Source of the DNA: Streptomyces violaceoruber
Lineage (GTDB): Bacteria; Actinomycetota; Actinomycetes; Streptomycetales; Streptomycetaceae
DNA length: 64,000 nt
Direction: 5' to 3'
Assembly: GCF_033406955.1 (NCBI RefSeq)
Contig: NZ_CP137734.1
Coordinates: 6,944,001 to 7,008,000 of the forward strand
Shown: one piece after another, positions 17,324 to 24,831 of the stretch
Layout: each line of letters opens with the position of its first letter
Position numbering within the stretch: the first letter of the stretch is position 1
The notes under the pieces: model-generated
Databases searched by the model: none
Seen by the model: the letters and a program-made list of their open reading frames with translations, nothing else
What the model was told of the DNA's origin: nothing
Translations under genes and position numbers: made by a program

Positions 17324-17926
17324 GTGTTCACCGGAATCGTCGAAGAGCTGGGCGAGATCACCGCAGTCGAGACCCTCGACGACGCCTGTCGCTTCCGCGT
17401 GCGCGGCCCCGCGGTCACCGAAGGTGCCCGGCACGGCGACTCGATCGCCGTCAACGGCGTCTGCCTCACGGTCGTCGACCACGAGGGCGACGCGTTCACG
17501 GCCGACGTGATGGCCGAGACCCTGAACCGCTCCAGCCTCGGCGCCCTCGCCGTCGGCTCCCGCGTCAACCTGGAGCGCCCCACCGCCGTCGGCGCCCGGC
17601 TCGGCGGGCACATCGTGCAGGGCCACGTCGACGGCACCGGCGAGATCCTGGAGCGCAAGCCCTCCGAGCACTGGGAGATCGTCAAGATCTCGCTGCCCGC
17701 CGACCTCGCCCGCTACGTCGTGGAGAAGGGCTCCATCACCGTCGACGGCATCAGCCTCACCGTCGTCGACGCGGGACCCGACTTCTTCACCGTCAGCCTC
17801 ATCCCCACCACGCTCGCCCTGACCACGCTGGGCATCAAACAGCCCGGCGACCCGGTCAACCTCGAGGTCGACGTCATCGCCAAGTACGTCGAGCGGCTGC
17901 TCGGCGCCCAGGGGAGTACCAAGTGA
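17324..17926 (+). CDS. ribE: Riboflavin synthase, alpha chain
   Basis: A 200-aa enzyme that dismutates two 6,7-dimethyl-8-ribityllumazine molecules to riboflavin, the last step of the pathway. It contains the two lumazine-binding barrels of the family: the first begins MFTGIVEELGEI and holds HGDSIAVNGVCLTV; the second begins near GGHIVQGHVDGTGEI and holds KGSITVDGISLTVVD. Length is normal. It starts at GTG 17324 with AGGAGG eleven bases upstream. First gene of the FMN-riboswitch operon; its stop overlaps the next start (GTGA). Confidence 0.97.
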   Translation: MFTGIVEELGEITAVETLDDACRFRVRGPAVTEGARHGDSIAVNGVCLTVVDHEGDAFTADVMAETLNRSSLGALAVGSRVNLERPTAVGARLGGHIVQGHVDGTGEILERKPSEHWEIVKISLPADLARYVVEKGSITVDGISLTVVDAGPDFFTVSLIPTTLALTTLGIKQPGDPVNLEVDVIAKYVERLLGAQGSTK

Positions 17927-18567
17927 ACTGGCTCAACTCCGAGGCGTTCACCCTCTTCGACCAGCACATCAAGTGGTCGGACATGATCGGCAACGTGATC
18001 GGTCTGCTCGGCCTCGCCCTCGGCTGGCGGCGCTCGATCTGGACCTGGCCCGTGCAGTTCGTCTCCGGGCTGATCCTCTTCACCGCGTTCGCCACCGCCC
18101 ACCTCTCCGGCAGCGCGGGCAAGCAGATCGTCGTCATGGTCGTCGCCGCCTGGGGCTTCTGGCAGTGGAACCGCGGCCGGCGGCAGACGCAGGACGGCTC
18201 CGTCGCCGTACGGTTCGCCACCTGGCGCGAGCGCGGCGCGCTGGTCGCCGCGGCCGCCGTCGGCACCCTCGCGGTGGGCGCCCTGTTCACCGCCTTCCCC
18301 ACCCTGTCCTGGGACCCCTGGCCGGACGCGTACATCTTCGTCGGCACCGTCGTCGCCATGTACGCCCAGGCCCGCGGCATGGTCGAGTTCTGGTTCGCCT
18401 GGCTGCTCGTCGACCTCGTCGGCGTCCCGCTGAACTTCGCCAACGGCTTCGCCTTCTCCGGCTTCGTCTACGTCCTCTACGGCGCGCTCGTCCTGTGGGG
18501 CCTGCGCGACTGGTGGCTGCGCTCCCGCGACGCGGCCCGCCCCCTCCCGGAAGGAGCGCCCGCATGA
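17923..18567 (+). CDS. ribM: PnuC-family transporter, probable riboflavin transporter RibM
   Basis: A 214-aa membrane protein with about seven hydrophobic segments and the PnuC-family features WSDMIGNVIGLLGLALGWRRSIWTWP, GFWQWNRGRR and VEFWFAWLLVDLVGVPLNF. PnuC proteins move nicotinamide riboside or mononucleotide. Members embedded in actinobacterial riboflavin operons behind FMN riboswitches (RibM) are known to take up riboflavin and its analogues, and that context applies here. It overlaps ribE by 4 bp (GTGA) and ribBA by 4 bp (ATGA), so translation is likely coupled. Facilitated diffusion driven by downstream phosphorylation is the family mechanism. Confidence 0.9.
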   Translation: MNWLNSEAFTLFDQHIKWSDMIGNVIGLLGLALGWRRSIWTWPVQFVSGLILFTAFATAHLSGSAGKQIVVMVVAAWGFWQWNRGRRQTQDGSVAVRFATWRERGALVAAAAVGTLAVGALFTAFPTLSWDPWPDAYIFVGTVVAMYAQARGMVEFWFAWLLVDLVGVPLNFANGFAFSGFVYVLYGALVLWGLRDWWLRSRDAARPLPEGAPA

Positions 18568-19853
18568 GCACGGCACCCATCCTCTACAGCCCCGACGGCC
18601 CCGAGGACCTCGTCCTCGACCCCGTCGAGCAGGCCGTCGCGGACATCGCCGCGGGCCGCCCCGTCGTGGTCGTCGACGACGAGAACCGCGAGAACGAGGG
18701 CGACCTCGTCATCGCCGCCGAGAAGGCGTCCGAGGAGATCGTCGCCTTCATGATGACCGAGTGCCGCGGCCTGATCTGCGCCCCCATGGAGGGCGAGGAA
18801 CTGGACCGGCTCCGGCTCCCGCAGATGGTCGACGACAACACCGAGTCGATGAAGACCGCCTTCACCGTCTCCGTGGACGCCGGTGCCGCCCACGGCGTCA
18901 CCACCGGCATCTCCGCCGCCGACCGCGCCACCACCCTCCGGCTCCTGGCGGGCGGCACCGCCGAGCCCGGCGACCTGGTCCGCCCCGGGCACGTCTTCCC
19001 GCTGCGCGCCCGCCCCGGCGGCGTACTCGTCCGCAACGGCCACACCGAGGCCGCCGTCGACCTGGCCCGCCTCGCGGGACTGCGTCCGGCCGGCGCCATC
19101 GTGGAGATCGCCGGTGAGGACGGGCGCATGCTGCGGCTGCCCGAGCTGATCCCGTTCGCCCGCAAGCACGGCCTGACGATCATCTCCATCGAGGACCTCA
19201 TCGCCTACCGGCGCAGCGCGGAACCCACCGTCCGCCGCGAGGCCGAGGTACGGCTGCCCACGAAGCACGGCGAGTTCACGGCGTACGGCTACCGCTCCAC
19301 CGTCGACGGCGTCGAGCACATCGCCCTCGTGCACGGCGAGATCGGCGACGGCGAGGACGTCCTGGTCCGCGTCCACTCCGAGTGCCTCACGGGCGACGTC
19401 TTCGGCTCCCAGCGCTGCGACTGCGGCCCCCAGCTCGACGCCTCCCTGGACCGCATCCAGGCCGAGGGCCGGGGAGTCGTCGTCTACCTGCGCGGCCACG
19501 AGGGGCGCGGCATCGGCCTGATGTCCAAGCTGCGCGCCTACGAACTCCAGGAGCGCGGCCGGGACACCCTCGACGCCAACCTGGAACTCGGCCTGCCCGC
19601 CGACGCCCGCGACTACGGCGCAGGCGCGCAGATCCTCGCCGACCTCGGCGTGCGAGCCGTCCGCCTCCTGACCAACAACCCGGACAAGAGCGACGCCCTC
19701 GAACGGCACGGCATCACGGTCACCGGCCGCGAGCCCATGCCCGTCCAGGCCGGCGAGCACAACCTCCGCTACCTGCGCACCAAGCGGGACCGGATGGGAC
19801 ACGACCTGCCCTGGCTGGACACGACCCCCGTGTCCACCTGCGGCAACCAGTAA
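18564..19853 (+). CDS. ribBA: Bifunctional DHBP synthase / GTP cyclohydrolase II
   Basis: A 429-aa fusion. The N-terminal RibB domain (about 20-215; DDENRENEGDLVIAAE, MTECRGLICAPM, HGVTTGISAADRATT) converts ribulose 5-phosphate to 3,4-dihydroxy-2-butanone 4-phosphate. The C-terminal RibA domain (about 225-420) converts GTP to the pyrimidine precursor. It has VRVHSECLTGDVFGSQRCDC with the zinc-binding cysteines, the catalytic stretch YLRGHEGRGIGL and LLTNNPDK. Both pathway entry reactions are therefore made by one protein. Starts at ATG 18564 within the ATGA overlap with ribM. Confidence 0.97.
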   Translation: MSTAPILYSPDGPEDLVLDPVEQAVADIAAGRPVVVVDDENRENEGDLVIAAEKASEEIVAFMMTECRGLICAPMEGEELDRLRLPQMVDDNTESMKTAFTVSVDAGAAHGVTTGISAADRATTLRLLAGGTAEPGDLVRPGHVFPLRARPGGVLVRNGHTEAAVDLARLAGLRPAGAIVEIAGEDGRMLRLPELIPFARKHGLTIISIEDLIAYRRSAEPTVRREAEVRLPTKHGEFTAYGYRSTVDGVEHIALVHGEIGDGEDVLVRVHSECLTGDVFGSQRCDCGPQLDASLDRIQAEGRGVVVYLRGHEGRGIGLMSKLRAYELQERGRDTLDANLELGLPADARDYGAGAQILADLGVRAVRLLTNNPDKSDALERHGITVTGREPMPVQAGEHNLRYLRTKRDRMGHDLPWLDTTPVSTCGNQ

Positions 19854-19874
19854 GCACGTACGACGAGGAGACAC

Positions 19875-20360
19875 GTGAGCGGCAAGGGTGCACCGGAACT
19901 GTCCGTACGCAACGTCGGAGACCTCAGGGTCGCCGTGATCGCGTCGCAGTGGCACGACAAGGTGATGGACGGACTGGTCGACGGCGCCCTGCGCGCCCTG
20001 CACGAGCTGGGGATCGACGAGCCGACCCTGCTCAGGGTCCCCGGCAGCTTCGAACTGCCGGTGGTCGCCAAGGTCCTCGCGGGCCGCGGCTACGACGCGA
20101 TCGTCGCCCTCGGCGTCGTCATCCGCGGCGGCACCCCCCACTTCGACTACGTCTGCCAGGGCGTCACCCAGGGCCTGGTCCAGGTCTCCGTCGAGACCGG
20201 CGTCCCCGTCGGCTTCGGCGTCCTCACCTGCGACACCGAGGAACAGGCCCTGGACCGGGCCGGTATCGAGGGCTCCAGCGAGGACAAGGGCCACGAGGCG
20301 GTGACCGCGGCCGTCGCCACGGCGGCCACGCTCCGCTCAGTATCCGAACCGTGGCGCTAG
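19875..20360 (+). CDS. ribH: 6,7-dimethyl-8-ribityllumazine synthase
   Basis: A 161-aa enzyme joining the pyrimidine and butanone-phosphate intermediates to lumazine; family members form icosahedral or pentameric shells. Diagnostic motifs are VIASQWHDKVMDGLVDGA, RVPGSFELPV, ALGVVIRGGTPHFDYVCQ (with the catalytic His) and GVLTCDTEEQA. A C-terminal helical segment (GHEAVTAAVATAATLRS) is normal. It starts at GTG 19875 with GAGGAG upstream, 21 bp after ribBA, and is the last gene of the rib operon. Confidence 0.97.
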   Translation: MSGKGAPELSVRNVGDLRVAVIASQWHDKVMDGLVDGALRALHELGIDEPTLLRVPGSFELPVVAKVLAGRGYDAIVALGVVIRGGTPHFDYVCQGVTQGLVQVSVETGVPVGFGVLTCDTEEQALDRAGIEGSSEDKGHEAVTAAVATAATLRSVSEPWR

Positions 20361-20378
20361 GCCGGTCGGCACTACGCG

Positions 20379-20384
20379 TAAAGT
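20379..20384 (+). promoter_or_regulatory. Candidate -10 element for hisE, near-leaderless
   Basis: TAAAGT ends 10 bp before the hisE ATG at 20395, and no good ribosome site lies between. If used, the transcript would begin only a few bases before the ATG. No matching -35 is obvious, so the call is weak. Confidence 0.3.
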
Positions 20385-20394
20385 GGGCGGCACC

Positions 20395-20667
20395 ATGTCC
20401 AAGAAGACTTTCGAGGAGCTGTTCACCGAGCTCCAGCACAAGGCAGCCAACGGCGACCCCGCCACCTCCCGCACCGCCGAACTGGTGGACAAGGGGGTCC
20501 ATGCCATCGGCAAGAAGGTCGTCGAGGAAGCCGCCGAGGTCTGGATGGCCGCCGAGTACGAGGGCAAGGACGCGGCGGCCGAGGAGATCTCCCAGCTGCT
20601 GTACCACGTCCAGGTGATGATGGTCGCCCGCGGCATCTCCCTGGACGACGTCTACGCCCACCTGTAA
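20395..20667 (+). CDS. hisE: Phosphoribosyl-ATP pyrophosphatase
   Basis: A 90-aa MazG-fold enzyme of histidine synthesis, cleaving pyrophosphate from phosphoribosyl-ATP. Motifs are KKTFEELFTELQ, KKVVEEAAEVWMAAEYEG (the E-E-x2-E metal-binding helix) and EEISQLLYHVQVMMVARG. The ATG at 20395 gives the family N-terminus MSKKTFEEL; an in-frame upstream GTG at 20383 adds only four residues. It is separated from HisI, as usual in actinobacteria, and paired with hisG 48 bp downstream. Confidence 0.96.
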   Translation: MSKKTFEELFTELQHKAANGDPATSRTAELVDKGVHAIGKKVVEEAAEVWMAAEYEGKDAAAEEISQLLYHVQVMMVARGISLDDVYAHL

Positions 20668-20715
20668 AGCCGGACCCCCTCTTCTCCACCCCTTCACACA
20701 AAGGAAGCCGACCTC

Positions 20716-21573
20716 ATGCTGCGCATCGCCGTCCCCAACAAGGGTTCCCTGTCAGGCCCCGCGGGGGAGATGCTGCATGAGGCCGGCTACCAGCAGCGGC
20801 GCGAGTCCAAGGAGCTGCGGATCGTCGACCCGGTCAACGAGGTCGAGTTCTTCTACCTCCGCCCCCGCGACATCGCGATCTACGTCTCCTCGGGCAAGCT
20901 CGACATCGGCATCACCGGCCGCGACCTGCTGGTCGACTCCGGCGCCCACGCCGAGGAGATCCTCCCGCTCGGCTTCGCCCGCTCCACCTTCCGCTTCGCC
21001 GGCAAGCCCGGCGCCGCCACCGGCATCGACGACCTCAAGGGCCGCACCGTAGCCACCTCCTACGAGGGCATCGTCGCCGCCCACCTGGCCGACCGGGGCG
21101 TCGACGCCTCCGTCGTCCACCTGGACGGAGCCGTCGAGACCGCCATCGAGCTGGGCGTCGCCGAGGTCATCGCGGACGTCGTGGAGACCGGCACCTCCCT
21201 GCGCAACGCGGGCCTGGAGGTCTTCGGCGAGCCCATCATGAAGTCCGAGGCCGTCGTGATCCGCCGCTCGGACGCGGAGCCCGACGAGACCACCGAACCC
21301 AAGGTCCAGCAGTTCCTGCGCCGCCTCCAGGGCGTCCTGGTGGCCCGGACCTACGTGATGATGGACTACGACTGCCGGGTCGAGCAGCTGGAGAAGGCCG
21401 TCGCGCTCACCCCCGGCCTGGAGTCCCCGACCGTGTCCCCGCTGCACAACGAGGGCTGGGTCGCCGTGCGCGCGATGGTCCCGGCCAAGGAGGCCCAGCG
21501 GATCATGGACGACCTGTACGAGATCGGCGCCCGCGCCATCCTGACCACGGCCATCCACGCCTGCCGGCTCTGA
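20716..21573 (+). CDS. hisG: ATP phosphoribosyltransferase, long form
   Basis: A 285-aa first enzyme of histidine synthesis, joining ATP and PRPP. N-terminal catalytic part: MLRIAVPNKGSLSGPAGEML, DIGITGRDLLVD, and the phosphate loop DVVETGTSLRNAGLEVF. Residues about 205-285 form the ACT-like regulatory domain of the long HisG form (VMMDYDCRVEQLEKAVALTPG, ILTTAIHACRL), which gives histidine feedback inhibition without HisZ. AAGGAAG precedes the ATG at 20716. No histidine leader peptide is seen upstream. Confidence 0.97.
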   Translation: MLRIAVPNKGSLSGPAGEMLHEAGYQQRRESKELRIVDPVNEVEFFYLRPRDIAIYVSSGKLDIGITGRDLLVDSGAHAEEILPLGFARSTFRFAGKPGAATGIDDLKGRTVATSYEGIVAAHLADRGVDASVVHLDGAVETAIELGVAEVIADVVETGTSLRNAGLEVFGEPIMKSEAVVIRRSDAEPDETTEPKVQQFLRRLQGVLVARTYVMMDYDCRVEQLEKAVALTPGLESPTVSPLHNEGWVAVRAMVPAKEAQRIMDDLYEIGARAILTTAIHACRL

Positions 21574-21610
21574 CCCGCCGCCGCCCCAGGAGCACGCACG
21601 GAGCCACGCC

Positions 21611-22081
21611 ATGCCCGACACCACGCCGGACCACCTGCCGGCCCTGCCCGTCACCTTCCGTCCGGGACGCACCCGTGCCGTCCTGATCGTCCTCGCGATC
21701 GTCACCTTCGTGACCGTCACGGCGCTCGGGATGCTGCTGGGCGGCCTCGGCCCCGGCGAGCGCGTCAGCTTCGTGCTGACCGCACTCGTCCTGGCCGGCG
21801 TGCTGTTCCTGATGGCCCGGCCCCGGGTCGACGCCGACGAGACGGGCGTCACGGTGGTCAACCTGACCGCCAGGCGGCGCCTCGCGTGGCCCGAGATCCT
21901 CCGGGTCAACCTCCGTCAGGGCGACCCCTGGGTCTTCCTCGACCTCAGCGACGGCACCAGCCTGCCCGCGCTCGGCATCCAGCCCGGCATCGCCAAGCAG
22001 CAGGCCCTCGCCGACGCACGTGCCCTGCGCGACCTCGTGGAGGCCCGGTCCGGTGCCCTCCCCGAGGCGCCGCGCGACTAG
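21611..22081 (+). CDS. PH-domain membrane protein
   Basis: A 156-aa protein: a Pro-rich N-terminus, two hydrophobic segments (about 24-48 and 55-72), then a soluble domain starting DADETGVTVVNLTARRRLAWPEILRVNL. This is the bacterial PH (PH_6-like) pattern R-x-L-x-W-x-E-I. The gene commonly follows hisG in Streptomyces, in my recollection. The role is unknown; a scaffold or sensor facing the cytoplasm is typical. It starts 37 bp after hisG and is probably co-transcribed. Confidence 0.8.
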   Translation: MPDTTPDHLPALPVTFRPGRTRAVLIVLAIVTFVTVTALGMLLGGLGPGERVSFVLTALVLAGVLFLMARPRVDADETGVTVVNLTARRRLAWPEILRVNLRQGDPWVFLDLSDGTSLPALGIQPGIAKQQALADARALRDLVEARSGALPEAPRD

Positions 22082-22123
22082 ACGCGGCGCCGCCGACCCT
22101 GCCGCGGGCCCCCTTTTCGTGAT

Positions 22124-22285
22124 TAATCTGGGAACGAGGACGCGGACCTCGCGTGCTCGCCCCCGCCGCTCCGCCCGGTGCGCGGGGTTCCTGCTACCCG
22201 AGGAGTGACTCCCTCCGGCGATGGACGGACCGTCCTGCAGTACCTGCGCCGCCCCCTGCTGTGACACCCCACAGGCGGCGGCCTC
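22124..22285 (+). promoter_or_regulatory. Candidate promoter and about 155-nt leader of the CNNM pair
   Basis: TAATCT at 22124-22129 is a -10-like element in an AT-rich spot. Downstream, before the start at 22286, the leader can form small hairpins (CGAGG...CCTCG near 22136, and a GGGGTTCC/GGAGTGACTCC region) and contains a short Cys-rich ORF (22221-22289). It does not match an M-box or other riboswitch consensus I know. No -35 is evident. Confidence 0.3.
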
Positions 22286-22289
22286 ATGA
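22221..22289 (+). CDS. Possible Cys-rich leader peptide, coupled to next gene
   Basis: ATG 22221 opens a 22-codon frame (MDGPSCSTCAAPCCDTPQAA-, then AS) with four cysteines. Its TGA overlaps the ATG of the CNNM gene (ATGA), the usual sign of translational coupling. No good ribosome site is seen directly before it, so it may be chance. If translated, it resembles the Cys-rich short ORFs that act as cysteine-responsive attenuators in mycobacteria. Confidence 0.3.
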   Translation: MDGPSCSTCAAPCCDTPQAAAS

Positions 22290-23617
22290 CCACCCCCCTG
22301 CTGCTCCTCGCAGCCGCGTTCCTGCTGATCCTCGCCAACGGCTTCTTCGTCGCGGCCGAGTTCGGACTGGTGACCGTGGAACGGCCCGACGCCGAACAGG
22401 CCGCCGCGGCCGGCGACCGGCGCGCCCACCGGGTCGTCGAGTCCCTCAAGGAGCTGTCCTTCCAGCTCTCCGGCACCCAGCTCGGGATCACCATCACCTC
22501 GCTCGTCGTCGGCATGCTCGCCGAACCGGCGCTGGCCCGGCTGCTCGACGGCCCGTTCACGGCCGTCGGCGTCCCCGACGGCGCCGTGTCCGGCGTGTCG
22601 GTCGTCGTCGGCATGCTGCTGGCCTCCGCCGTGCAGATGGTGATCGGCGAACTGGTGCCCAAGAACTGGGCGGTCTCCAAGCCGCTCCAGGTCGCGCGCT
22701 TCGTCGCCGGACCCCAACACGCCTTCGCCCGGCTCTTCCACCCGGTGATCGCCGCACTCAACACCGTGGCCAACCGCCTGGTCCGCACGCTGGGCATCGA
22801 ACCCGCCGAGGAACTGGCCTCCGCCCGCACCCCCGGCGAACTGGTCTCCCTGGCCCGGCACTCCGCCCGGGCCGGCGCCCTGGAACAGGACACCGCCGAC
22901 CTCTTCGTACGGACCCTCTCCCTCGGCGAACTGACCGCCCAGCACGTCATGACACCCCGCGTGAAGGTCAGCGCGCTGCACTCCTCGGCCACCGCCGAGG
23001 ACGTCGTCAACCTGACCCGCGCCACCGGCCTGTCCCGCTTCCCCGTGTACCGGGAGAAGATCGACGAGATCGTCGGCATGGTCCACCTCAAGGACGCCCT
23101 CGCGGTCCCCGTGCACGACCGGCTGCGCACCCCGGCCGGCCGGATCGCCCGCCCGGCGCTGCTCGTCCCCGAGACCCTGCCCGTGCGACCGCTGCTGACC
23201 CGGTTGCGCAGCGAGCAGCCCATCGCGGTCGTGGTCGACGAGTACGGCGGCACGGCCGGAGTCGTCACCCTGGAGGACATCGTCGAGGAGATCGTCGGCG
23301 AGGTCCGCGACGAGCACGACGGACTCGACGCACCCGAACTGGCCCCCGCCCCGCCCGAGGACGGCCGCCCCGCCTGGGACGTCGACGGCAGCTGCCGCGT
23401 GGACGCCCTGCGCCGCGTCGGCCTGGACGCCCCCGAGGGGCCGTACGAGACCGTGGCCGGACTCGTCGCCGACCTGCTCGGCCGCATCCCGGCCGTCGGC
23501 GACCGCGCCGAGCTGCCCGGCTGGCGGCTCTCGGTCCGCCAGGTCGGCCACTACCGCGCCGAGCGGATACGCCTGGTGCGCACTGCCGCGGTCTCCGCCC
23601 TGGAGGCCGCCCGATGA
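22286..23617 (+). CDS. CNNM/CorC-type membrane protein (hemolysin C family), full length
   Basis: A 443-aa protein with the full family layout. A CNNM (DUF21) membrane domain (about 1-190; ILANGFFVAAEFGLVTV, GTQLGITITSLVVGMLAEP, VIGELVPKNWAVS) is followed by a CBS pair (about 205-330; HVMTPRVKVSAL, SRFPVYREKIDEIVGMVHLKD, VVDEYGGTAGVVTLEDIVEEIVGEVRDE) and a C-terminal CorC_HlyC domain (to 443). Family members are linked to Mg2+ or Co2+ efflux and resistance, acting in the cytoplasmic membrane. It overlaps the next gene by 4 bp. Confidence 0.9.
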   Translation: MTTPLLLLAAAFLLILANGFFVAAEFGLVTVERPDAEQAAAAGDRRAHRVVESLKELSFQLSGTQLGITITSLVVGMLAEPALARLLDGPFTAVGVPDGAVSGVSVVVGMLLASAVQMVIGELVPKNWAVSKPLQVARFVAGPQHAFARLFHPVIAALNTVANRLVRTLGIEPAEELASARTPGELVSLARHSARAGALEQDTADLFVRTLSLGELTAQHVMTPRVKVSALHSSATAEDVVNLTRATGLSRFPVYREKIDEIVGMVHLKDALAVPVHDRLRTPAGRIARPALLVPETLPVRPLLTRLRSEQPIAVVVDEYGGTAGVVTLEDIVEEIVGEVRDEHDGLDAPELAPAPPEDGRPAWDVDGSCRVDALRRVGLDAPEGPYETVAGLVADLLGRIPAVGDRAELPGWRLSVRQVGHYRAERIRLVRTAAVSALEAAR

Positions 23618-24657
23618 GCGTCCTGCAACTCCTCTTCGCCGCACTGCTCGTGCTCGCCAACGGCTTCTTCGTCGGCGCCGAGTTCGCGCTCGTCTCCGTG
23701 CGCCGCAGCCAGATCGAACCGCTCGGCACCACCCGCGCCCGGCAGGTGCTGTACGGCCTGGAACGACTGCCGCAGATGATGGCCGCCGCCCAGTTCGGCA
23801 TCACCGTCTGCTCGCTGACCCTCGGCGCGGTCGCCGAGCCGACCGTCGCGCACCTCCTGGAGCCGGTCTTCGAGTGGATCCACTTGCCGCACGGCATGAT
23901 CCACCCGCTGGGCTACGTCATCGCGCTGGCCGTCGTGGTCTTCTGCCACCTGGTCATCGGCGAGATGGTCCCGAAGAACCTGGCGATGGCCGCACCCGAG
24001 AAGGCCGCGCTGTGGCTCAGCCCCGGCCTGGTCGCCTTCGCCCGCCTGTGCCGGCCGATCACCGTCGCGCTGGGCGCCTGCGCCCAGGGCATCCTGCGGC
24101 TCTTCCACGTCGAGCCCAAGGACGAGGTCGAGGCCGTCTTCACCAGCGAGCAGCTCAACCGGCTGGTGGAGGACGCCGGCCAGGCCGGACTGCTCGACCC
24201 GGAGGAGCAGGAACGCCTCGAGGACGCCCTGGAACTGGGCTCCCACCCGGTGACGGACGTACTCCTGCCACGTGAGTCCCTGGTGACGGTCAGCCCCTCG
24301 GTCACGCCCGGGGAGATCGTCGCGCTCACCGCCCGCACCGGGTACTCGCGCTTCCCGATCGCGGCGGACCAGGGCGCCTTCATGGGGTACCTGCACGTCA
24401 AGGACGTCCTCGACCTGGAGGAGTCCGACCGCGCCGTCCCCCAGCACCTGTGGCGCCCGATGACCACGCTGCGCCCCGAGCTCCCCCTGGACGACGCCCT
24501 CACGGTGATGCGCCGCGCGGCCACCCACCTGGCCCAGGTCACGGACCCGTCGGGCCGGATCCTCGGTCTGGTCGCCCTGGAGGACGTACTGGAACTCCTG
24601 GTCGGCGAGGTACGGGACCCGGCCCACAGAAACAGAGAGGTAACCCTGGCCACGTAA
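23614..24657 (+). CDS. CNNM/CBS membrane protein lacking the CorC_HlyC domain
   Basis: A 347-aa paralogue of the preceding gene: CNNM domain (LVLANGFFVGAEFALVSVRRSQ, AAQFGITVCSLTLGAVAEP, CHLVIGEMVPKNLAMA) and CBS pair (DVLLPRESLVTVSPSV, SRFPIAADQGAFMGYLHVKD, GLVALEDVLELLVGEVRDP). It stops right after the second CBS, without the C-terminal domain. Starts at ATG 23614 in an ATGA overlap. Such tandem long/short CNNM pairs are frequent in actinobacteria and may form heterodimers. A role in divalent cation handling is assumed from the family. Confidence 0.9.
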   Translation: MSVLQLLFAALLVLANGFFVGAEFALVSVRRSQIEPLGTTRARQVLYGLERLPQMMAAAQFGITVCSLTLGAVAEPTVAHLLEPVFEWIHLPHGMIHPLGYVIALAVVVFCHLVIGEMVPKNLAMAAPEKAALWLSPGLVAFARLCRPITVALGACAQGILRLFHVEPKDEVEAVFTSEQLNRLVEDAGQAGLLDPEEQERLEDALELGSHPVTDVLLPRESLVTVSPSVTPGEIVALTARTGYSRFPIAADQGAFMGYLHVKDVLDLEESDRAVPQHLWRPMTTLRPELPLDDALTVMRRAATHLAQVTDPSGRILGLVALEDVLELLVGEVRDPAHRNREVTLAT

Positions 24658-24711
24658 CCACGGGCACTCGCGCCGGCGCCGCGGGTATACGCGCCGCCGC
24701 CCCGCCGCCGC

Positions 24712-24752
24712 TGCGGGCAGTCGCGCCGCTGGGGCGGCACGGGTGGGCGGTG
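24712..24752. repeat. Palindromic intergenic repeat, possibly Streptomyces REP-like
   Basis: Sequence around GGGCAGTCGCGCCGC-TGGG-GCGGCACGGGTGGGC forms a 7-bp hairpin with one mismatch. I recall near-identical units with GTGCCGC between many Streptomyces genes, but could not search. It lies between two convergent genes and could also serve as a terminator. Confidence 0.35.
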
Positions 24753-24831
24753 GGGGCGCCTCCCAGGCCGTTCAGGCACGGGGGGCACCCCGCAGCGCCG
24801 GGCTGTGCCCCCCCGCACCGAGGCTCGGCCT

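Noticed and set aside
20752..21909. Minus-strand 385-codon frame over hisG
   Set aside because: Shadow of hisG. Composition is unlike real Streptomyces proteins.
22124..22285. M-box (Mg2+) riboswitch before the CNNM pair
   Set aside because: I looked for the conserved M-box blocks because of the cation link. None are present.
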